From: JBCDGH01 sp038751365
GTDB lineage: Bacteria > Patescibacteriota > JACMRA01
DNA length: 9,523 bases
Assembly: GCA_038751365.1 (NCBI GenBank)
Contig: JBCDGH010000035.1
Location: 1 to 9,523 of the forward strand
Reading direction: 5' to 3'
Position numbers and translations under genes: made by a program. Shown here one piece after another: positions 5,688 to 9,523 of this stretch. How positions within the stretch are numbered: the stretch's first letter is position 1; every line of letters begins with the position of its first letter. The notes beneath the pieces were generated by a model, which saw only the letters and a program-made list of their open reading frames with translations, searched no databases and was not told where the DNA came from.

Positions 5688-5715
5688 TAAACAAAAACCT
5701 AGGCAAAACGCCTAG
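5688..5715 (-). terminator. Rho-independent terminator of the surface-protein gene
   Basis: On the minus strand CCTAGGC (5715-5709) and GCCTAGG (5703-5697) form a perfect 7-bp stem with a 5-nt loop, followed by TTTTTGTTT (5696-5688). It is 22 nt past the stop codon. A further outer pair, ACACTTT (5681-5687) with AAAGTGT (5716-5722), flanks the structure and could compete with the U-run. Confidence 0.85.
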
Positions 5716-5737
5716 GAAAGTGTAATTCAAAATTAAA

Positions 5738-8191
5738 TTACTTCTTTTTTAATTTTACTTCAGTAGATCTTTTTGGTATAAATCCTGTAGCCCACTTTGG
5801 ATGTTTCTTATAGTAGTAAAAACCAAACCCTGATAATAGAGCTATTATTCCAGCAGTAAGCCATTGTACTCCACCTGACCTAGGAGTAGGAGTATTAGCC
5901 GGTGGTAAGATATTCAAGCTGATTGGAAATTGTACTGATACATACTGATCAGGCAAATTGTCAGCTTTAATTATAGCAGAGTTAACTATAATATCATTGT
6001 TAATAACGTTAGGAACGATAGTTGCGTCAAATTCTAAAGTTGTTGTTTGCCCAGCTGCTAGATCACCAAGACTCCAAGTAATTTTGCCAGTGCTGGTATC
6101 TATGCTACCACTAGGTTTTAGATTTCTAATATTAGTTATTCTTAACTTATCGTAAGTATCAGTTACAGTAACATTTTTAGCAGTATCTTTACCAGTATTT
6201 TTTACATTTATTTGATACCTGATAAATTCATTAGGCTTTAAAGTTGCATCGGCACAGTTTGTAGTAGTATTTAACTTAAAACAAAGCTTGTTTGATGTAC
6301 TTATGATTGCAGTATCACCTCCAACTGGAAAAGGTACTTGGACTGTAATTTCTGGTATGTCGGTAGCACTAATCTTAGCCACATTAATAACATTGTCTCC
6401 AGGTAGAGCTGAAGCAGTTACTTTACCGTCGAAAGTAACTGACTTAGAGGCATTACCTGCTAAATCTCCAAGGTTCCAAGTAATTACATCATTACTTAAC
6501 TGTCCGTTATCAGAAATGTTGCTAATATCCCCTACCCTCACTTTATCGTAAGTGTCTACTATCTTTAAATTCCTTACAGTATTATTTGTTGTGTTTCTAG
6601 CTGTAATCTTATAAGTGATTTCGCTACCTGGTCTGAGATCTTGAGCAGCACATACGTCATTGGTACCTTTAACCACACACTCTTTTATAGCTGTCAAATC
6701 TACATTTGCTACAATCGGAAATTCTACTCTAGCTGTTACATCAGGCACATTATCAGCTCTTGCTATAGCAACGTTCACAACTATATCTCCATCTTTTACT
6801 GTATTTGCAATAGTTGCATCAAAAGTAACTGTTTTACTTCTACCAATTTCTAAATCACCAAGACTCCATGTAATTACGCCGTTGTTAATCTGTCCATTGT
6901 CACTAGCATTGGTCACATTAGTTAGCTTTTCTTGGTCGTAGTTATCGGTAACAGTTAAGTTAGTTAATTTATAAGTACCTGTACTATTAACATTTACTCT
7001 ATAAGTAATTTCGTCTCCAGCTTGTAGTGTAGTAGAAGCGCAGGGGGTCTGAGTACCTTTAACCACACACTCTTTGGTCGCACTCATTTCTGGTTTTATT
7101 ACATTTACTATTAATGTACCAGGCGTACCTACTAAACCTTTAGAATCAGTAGGAATGACGGGGAACTGAAAACGTCTTGGGGTATTTGAGTTAGTTGGAC
7201 ATGAAATTATTGGTCCAGTACTATTTGGTCCATTTTGACCGGTACCAGGAGTAGTTACCGTACAGTCATTTGTTAGTCTAGAAGTATCGATAGTTAAAGG
7301 ATAGTCGTTATCAGGGTCTGTACAGTTCAACCTTTCGAAAGATCCAGTTTGACCTTCGATGATTGTTATTTCTTGCCCTGCACATACTGGTGGTAAATTC
7401 TCTTTAGGCTGTGGAGTTTCAACTGGAATGATAGAAAATAATATGTAGCCATAACCTAGGAATCCAGCTTCTAAACTAGGCTTGATCTGATAACCACTAG
7501 TGCTAGGCAAGTTAATATCAGGAAAAGCAGTCCAAATAGGATTAGATACTATATTACCTGTAGAATTATCACTTATAAAGTCATAAGGTACAGCTCTTTG
7601 ACCTTGGTCTACAGCATACTTTCTCTCAACTGCATCAATGTAGTGTCTAGTATCTCTACCTACAATTCTAAATGAGGTGTTAGGAGGAGTATTTATGATC
7701 AAATCACCACCTTTTTGTTGTGAAGTAACTGAGGGCACATTACTACCAGAGAGAGTTGCTCTTAATCTGTACCTAGTCTCAGATTCTTTCAAAAGCTCTA
7801 CTTTTACATTTGGATTAGCTATTCTAGGATTACCACTAGCATCAGGTATAGCTCCATTATTGTAATATAGGTGAAAACTAATGTCTTGACCTTGAATAAT
7901 TGTTTTCTCTCTAGGATTGTTATTTCTAAAGTTTACTGGAAAATGACTCAAGAGAGGCATGTCTTTACAAGCGTTAGACATAATATCTGGAGAATCCAAA
8001 GTGGTAGTAAGAGGGTATGGATTCCAAGATGGCCCGGTTGCCTCAGTCTGACAGATTGGTTCAATAGGAGTCGGATTAGTTTCTTGAGCAGTAGCCGAAA
8101 GCATTTCCATAGCTATCGGTAAAAGCCCAATTACTAACATAAATCCAGAGACTATGCTGATAGTTTTTATAAGAGTATTTTTAGTGATCAT
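5738..8191 (-). CDS. Large exported, membrane-anchored surface protein with three DUF11-type repeats
   Basis: A signal peptide is clear: basic start, hydrophobic residues 11-30, likely cleavage after LSATA (about 35). Residues about 50-260 form a globular region I do not recognise. Residues 264-365 (NLPPVCAGQEITIIEGQTGS, DPDND) look like a cadherin/Ig-type 'tandem' domain. Three DUF11-type beta-sandwich repeats follow at about 367-495, 497-625 and 627-757, each with NV-type junctions, a TDxYDK-like strand and an ITWSLGDL-like motif. A Pro/Thr stalk (762-770), one membrane helix (about 776-795) and a basic tail ending KLKKK anchor it with the bulk outside. There is no LPxTG. All 12 cysteines of the mature part are even in number, and each repeat opens with a C-x8-C pair, suggesting disulfides. 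A strong promoter and a terminator make it a single-gene unit. Adhesion or S-layer-like coating is an inference. Confidence 0.88.
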   Translation of the reverse strand: MITKNTLIKTISIVSGFMLVIGLLPIAMEMLSATAQETNPTPIEPICQTEATGPSWNPYPLTTTLDSPDIMSNACKDMPLLSHFPVNFRNNNPREKTIIQGQDISFHLYYNNGAIPDASGNPRIANPNVKVELLKESETRYRLRATLSGSNVPSVTSQQKGGDLIINTPPNTSFRIVGRDTRHYIDAVERKYAVDQGQRAVPYDFISDNSTGNIVSNPIWTAFPDINLPSTSGYQIKPSLEAGFLGYGYILFSIIPVETPQPKENLPPVCAGQEITIIEGQTGSFERLNCTDPDNDYPLTIDTSRLTNDCTVTTPGTGQNGPNSTGPIISCPTNSNTPRRFQFPVIPTDSKGLVGTPGTLIVNVIKPEMSATKECVVKGTQTPCASTTLQAGDEITYRVNVNSTGTYKLTNLTVTDNYDQEKLTNVTNASDNGQINNGVITWSLGDLEIGRSKTVTFDATIANTVKDGDIVVNVAIARADNVPDVTARVEFPIVANVDLTAIKECVVKGTNDVCAAQDLRPGSEITYKITARNTTNNTVRNLKIVDTYDKVRVGDISNISDNGQLSNDVITWNLGDLAGNASKSVTFDGKVTASALPGDNVINVAKISATDIPEITVQVPFPVGGDTAIISTSNKLCFKLNTTTNCADATLKPNEFIRYQINVKNTGKDTAKNVTVTDTYDKLRITNIRNLKPSGSIDTSTGKITWSLGDLAAGQTTTLEFDATIVPNVINNDIIVNSAIIKADNLPDQYVSVQFPISLNILPPANTPTPRSGGVQWLTAGIIALLSGFGFYYYKKHPKWATGFIPKRSTEVKLKKK
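6663..6685. repeat. 23-bp exact repeat inside DUF11 repeat 2
   Basis: This stretch is identical to 7053-7075, exactly 390 bp (130 codons) away. On the minus strand it encodes the KECVVKG segment at the head of repeats 1 and 2. Identity at synonymous sites points to recent duplication or gene conversion between the two repeats. Repeat 3 lacks it. Confidence 0.85.
7053..7075. repeat. 23-bp exact repeat inside DUF11 repeat 1
   Basis: Partner of 6663-6685. It lies at the start of the first DUF11-type unit and covers the first cysteine of its C-x8-C pair. Confidence 0.85.
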
Positions 8192-8231
8192 AAATAATTA
8201 TATAAAAAATCTTTGGTCGAATATAAGCTTT

Positions 8232-8260
8232 ATTATAGCACAGAAACAGCCTGAAGTCAA
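8232..8260 (-). promoter_or_regulatory. Strong extended -10 promoter for the surface protein
   Basis: Minus strand TTGACT (8260-8255), 17-nt spacer ending TGC, then consensus TATAAT (8237-8232). The TG one base upstream makes an extended -10. A start near 8225 gives a leader of about 33 nt with no SD. A GTCA/TGAC inverted pair overlaps the -35 and might bind a regulator. Confidence 0.8.
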
Positions 8261-8292
8261 TAACGCTGACAAAGTTTAAGAAATATAGCCGT

Positions 8293-8802
8293 TTATCTCC
8301 GAGATTTCTTTTGGAAAAACAATCTATACAACATAAAGGGTACTATAAGAAATAGTAATAGTAAAGAAATATAAGTAAACACGCTCCACTTACCCCACAT
8401 TTTATCTAAGACATGCCAAATCAAAATATATATTACTAAATAGGTTAGTGAGTGAATTTTTTTCCAGTTTCTTTTGAGCTTATGAACACTGTAATCATTT
8501 GAAGTAACTGCTAAAATAGTAAAAATACCAAAACTCAGTACGCCTTGAATGTATTTAATAATTACAGCCGGATCAAAAAAATTAAGATTACGAGTAACAC
8601 CTATTAGTACACCGTGAATCAGCGCTAAAATAAAAGCTGAAACTCCAATCTCTCTCCGCTTTTTTAATAAGAAAATATTCCACTTTTTTGTTCGATATTT
8701 AGTGAGTATTGTCCTAATGATTCCAGGGACTAAAGTCAAAAGATAGAGTATTAGCGACAGAAAACCGAATAGATTAGGTAATAGTCCAAGATTATATTCC
8801 AT
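8293..8802 (-). CDS. Ferric-reductase-like (MsrQ/YedZ-type) heme membrane protein
   Basis: The 169-residue protein has about five to six hydrophobic helices. It carries the His pattern of the ferric-reductase-like transmembrane domain: His63 in ALIHGVLIG, and His117 and His130 thirteen residues apart in KKIHSLTYLVIYILIWHVL, as in the heme ligands of MsrQ. LKKRREIGVSAF (47-58) before the first His is also typical. Such proteins pass electrons through the membrane by b-type heme. No flavin or NAD(P) domain and no MsrP partner is present nearby. The start is taken as ATG 8802, because the longer frame from TTG 8853 would begin inside the -35 box of the gene's own promoter. A tail KKSRR is on the positive-inside side. 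No terminator separates it from the promoter of the surface gene downstream. Electron donor and acceptor are unknown. Confidence 0.75.
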   Translation of the reverse strand: MEYNLGLLPNLFGFLSLILYLLTLVPGIIRTILTKYRTKKWNIFLLKKRREIGVSAFILALIHGVLIGVTRNLNFFDPAVIIKYIQGVLSFGIFTILAVTSNDYSVHKLKRNWKKIHSLTYLVIYILIWHVLDKMWGKWSVFTYISLLLLFLIVPFMLYRLFFQKKSRR

Positions 8803-8824
8803 TTTGTTTATATTTATATAACTT

Positions 8825-8853
8825 ATTGTATTAAAAGTAATACCTTTGGTCAA
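8825..8853 (-). promoter_or_regulatory. Sigma70-type promoter for the ferric-reductase-like gene
   Basis: Minus strand TTGACC (8853-8848), 17-nt spacer, TACAAT (8830-8825). A start near 8818 leaves a 16-nt leader before ATG 8802, without SD. This placement decides the start codon. Confidence 0.7.
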
Positions 8854-8916
8854 AAATATAGATTATTACAAGTAAATATGTTTTAAAACAGTAAGTTGAG
8901 TTATTTTAACAATTCT

Positions 8917-8921
8917 AGGAG
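8917..8921 (+). promoter_or_regulatory. Shine-Dalgarno site of the ricin-type lipoprotein gene
   Basis: AGGAG lies 6 nt before the ATG at 8928, the clearest ribosome binding site in the window. The overlapping TATAAT at 8924-8929 is too close to the start codon to serve this gene. No convincing promoter pair was found between 8854 and 8916. Confidence 0.7.
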
Positions 8922-8927
8922 TATATA

Positions 8928-9377
8928 ATGCTTAACTCATTAAAGTATGTTTGCTTAGTTTCTTTAAAAATTTTTATCTCTAGTTGTAATAAGAGTAAGA
9001 TTGTAAGACTACAAAATTATCAAACTAAAAGATGTATACTACTTGCTGATATATCTGATGAAAACAGCATTTATAAAGATAATTGTGATCAAGATGAGTC
9101 TAATATAAAAGCTATAATAAGTAACAAAGCATTGTTGGTACGCAAAACCTCAGCAAAAGAATATCTTAAGATTGGCAGAAATGACTCTGCTTATTTATCA
9201 ACCAAATATCAAACAACTTTCAAAATTCAAGAGGTTGAAGTTGGAGTCTATAAAGCTATAGTAAAGAAATGGGAAGGTAAAGGAAAGTGTCTTGCTACAG
9301 ATCGTCTGAATGACGTGTTTGTAAAGAAATGCAAAAAAAGCAAACGTCAGCAGTGGAGGATTCTAGAACCTTTTTAA
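8928..9377 (+). CDS. Predicted lipoprotein with a ricin-B-type beta-trefoil (QxW) domain
   Basis: The 149-residue product begins with a short basic and hydrophobic leader ending FISSC, a plausible lipobox with Cys20 as lipidated residue, although Lys14 interrupts the hydrophobic core. The mature part looks like a beta-trefoil of the ricin-B type. Near the start, VRLQNYQTKRCILLA (26-40) with a Cys36-Cys53 pair forms the first lobe. At the end, GKCLATDRLNDVFVKKC (119-135) with a Cys121-Cys135 pair leads to QQWRI (141-145), the QxW signature. The middle lobe has lost its QxW, and the first lobe's counterpart is degenerate. Such domains bind glycans and also occur in CDT toxin subunits A and C. 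No toxin domain is attached. It is Lys-rich and presumably surface-exposed. It has its own SD and terminator and is divergent from the ferric-reductase-like gene. A host or glycan contact role is inferred. Confidence 0.68.
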   Translation: MLNSLKYVCLVSLKIFISSCNKSKIVRLQNYQTKRCILLADISDENSIYKDNCDQDESNIKAIISNKALLVRKTSAKEYLKIGRNDSAYLSTKYQTTFKIQEVEVGVYKAIVKKWEGKGKCLATDRLNDVFVKKCKKSKRQQWRILEPF

Positions 9378-9402
9378 TCCTTATAACTTGTACCTATTAT
9401 TC

Positions 9403-9432
9403 AGACAGTTATTTAATCAGCTGTCTTTTTTT
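9403..9432 (+). terminator. Rho-independent terminator of the ricin-type lipoprotein gene
   Basis: AGACAGTT (9403-9410) pairs with AGCTGTCT (9419-9426), 8 bp including one G-U, with an 8-nt loop and then seven T (9426-9432). It starts 25 nt after the stop codon. Confidence 0.85.
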
Positions 9433-9523
9433 GTGTAAACTAAGATATTTTTATGTTTTTTAACAGAGTAGAAAATAGGTTTATATCCTGAAAGAGAATT
9501 TGTGTTTAAAACTTCATTATAAA
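9417..9523 (-). CDS. Possible C-terminal end of a gene entering from the right edge
   Basis: One minus-strand frame is open from the right edge (34 codons) to a TGA at 9419-9417. It reads ...LSGYKPIFYSVKKHKNILVY and ends TKKDS. The order of charged and hydrophobic residues looks protein-like, but no family can be named from so little. Its stop codon would lie within the hairpin of the plus-strand terminator. In AT-rich DNA a frame of this length may arise by chance. Confidence 0.33.
   Translation of the reverse strand, partial: YNEVLNTNSLSGYKPIFYSVKKHKNILVYTKKDS

Noticed and set aside
5958..8122. Several plus-strand frames of 60-93 codons across the surface-protein gene
   Set aside because: They are shadows of the repeat-rich minus-strand gene. 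They lack SD sites and follow the repeat structure.
8197..8202. Second TATAAT close to the surface-protein start on the minus strand
   Set aside because: The hexamer 17 nt upstream (TATATT) is not a -35, and the pair at 8232-8260 is far better.
1..9523. CRISPR array, tRNA or rRNA genes, insertion sequence or recoded UGA
   Set aside because: No regularly spaced short repeats, no cloverleaf-like or rRNA stretches, no transposase and no in-frame UGA in the called genes were found by eye on either strand.

Overview
The window is AT-rich, densely coded on both strands, and uses the standard stop codons, with no in-frame UGA seen in any called gene. Its gene content suggests a bacterium of the Candidate Phyla Radiation (Patescibacteria), most likely Saccharibacteria-like. 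The hints are a divergent MurB with an NNIHGG motif, a lysyl-tRNA synthetase (LysRS) with a large C-terminal add-on domain, a stand-alone ferric-reductase-like membrane domain, and a giant DUF11-repeat surface protein held by a C-terminal membrane anchor without a sortase motif. The lineage is an inference from recalled family features, not a computed placement.

Left part (1-2938). The N-terminal third of a PriA-like primosomal helicase leaves the left edge on the minus strand. It is divergent from murB (peptidoglycan precursor synthesis), and the two -35 boxes form one small palindrome between the genes. After murB comes a CTP-dependent polyprenol/dolichol-kinase-like integral membrane protein that may feed the lipid-carrier pool used by cell-wall synthesis. 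Its promoter sits so close to the ATG that the mRNA should be leaderless. A four-helix membrane protein of unknown function converges on it.

Middle (2939-3558), about 620 bases without a long gene. It holds a truncated and frameshifted DUF1905 remnant, a perfect-consensus sigma70 promoter (TTGACA-17-TATAAT) on the plus strand with no obvious gene behind it, and on the minus strand a 41-codon membrane peptide gene with a Shine-Dalgarno (SD) sequence and its own intrinsic terminator. The plus-strand promoter would produce RNA antisense to the small gene, an arrangement resembling type I toxin-antitoxin loci. This is the best candidate for something undescribed here. lysS follows, with a DUF2000 (PTH2-like) domain fused to its C-terminus.

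Right part (5533-9523). An 817-residue exported surface protein on the minus strand has a signal peptide, a cadherin/Ig-like segment, three DUF11-type repeats each with a C-x8-C pair, a membrane anchor and a basic tail. It has a strong extended -10 promoter and a downstream terminator. Behind its promoter lies a minus-strand ferric-reductase-like heme membrane protein, whose correct start is the ATG at 8802. Divergent from that is a small predicted lipoprotein with a ricin-B-type beta-trefoil and a QQW motif, closed by a clear terminator. A possible C-terminus of another minus-strand gene enters from the right edge.

Regulatory signals are easy to read: many TTGACN-17-TANNNT promoters, often 2-16 nt from the start codon and without SD sequences, so leaderless or SD-independent initiation appears common in this genome.
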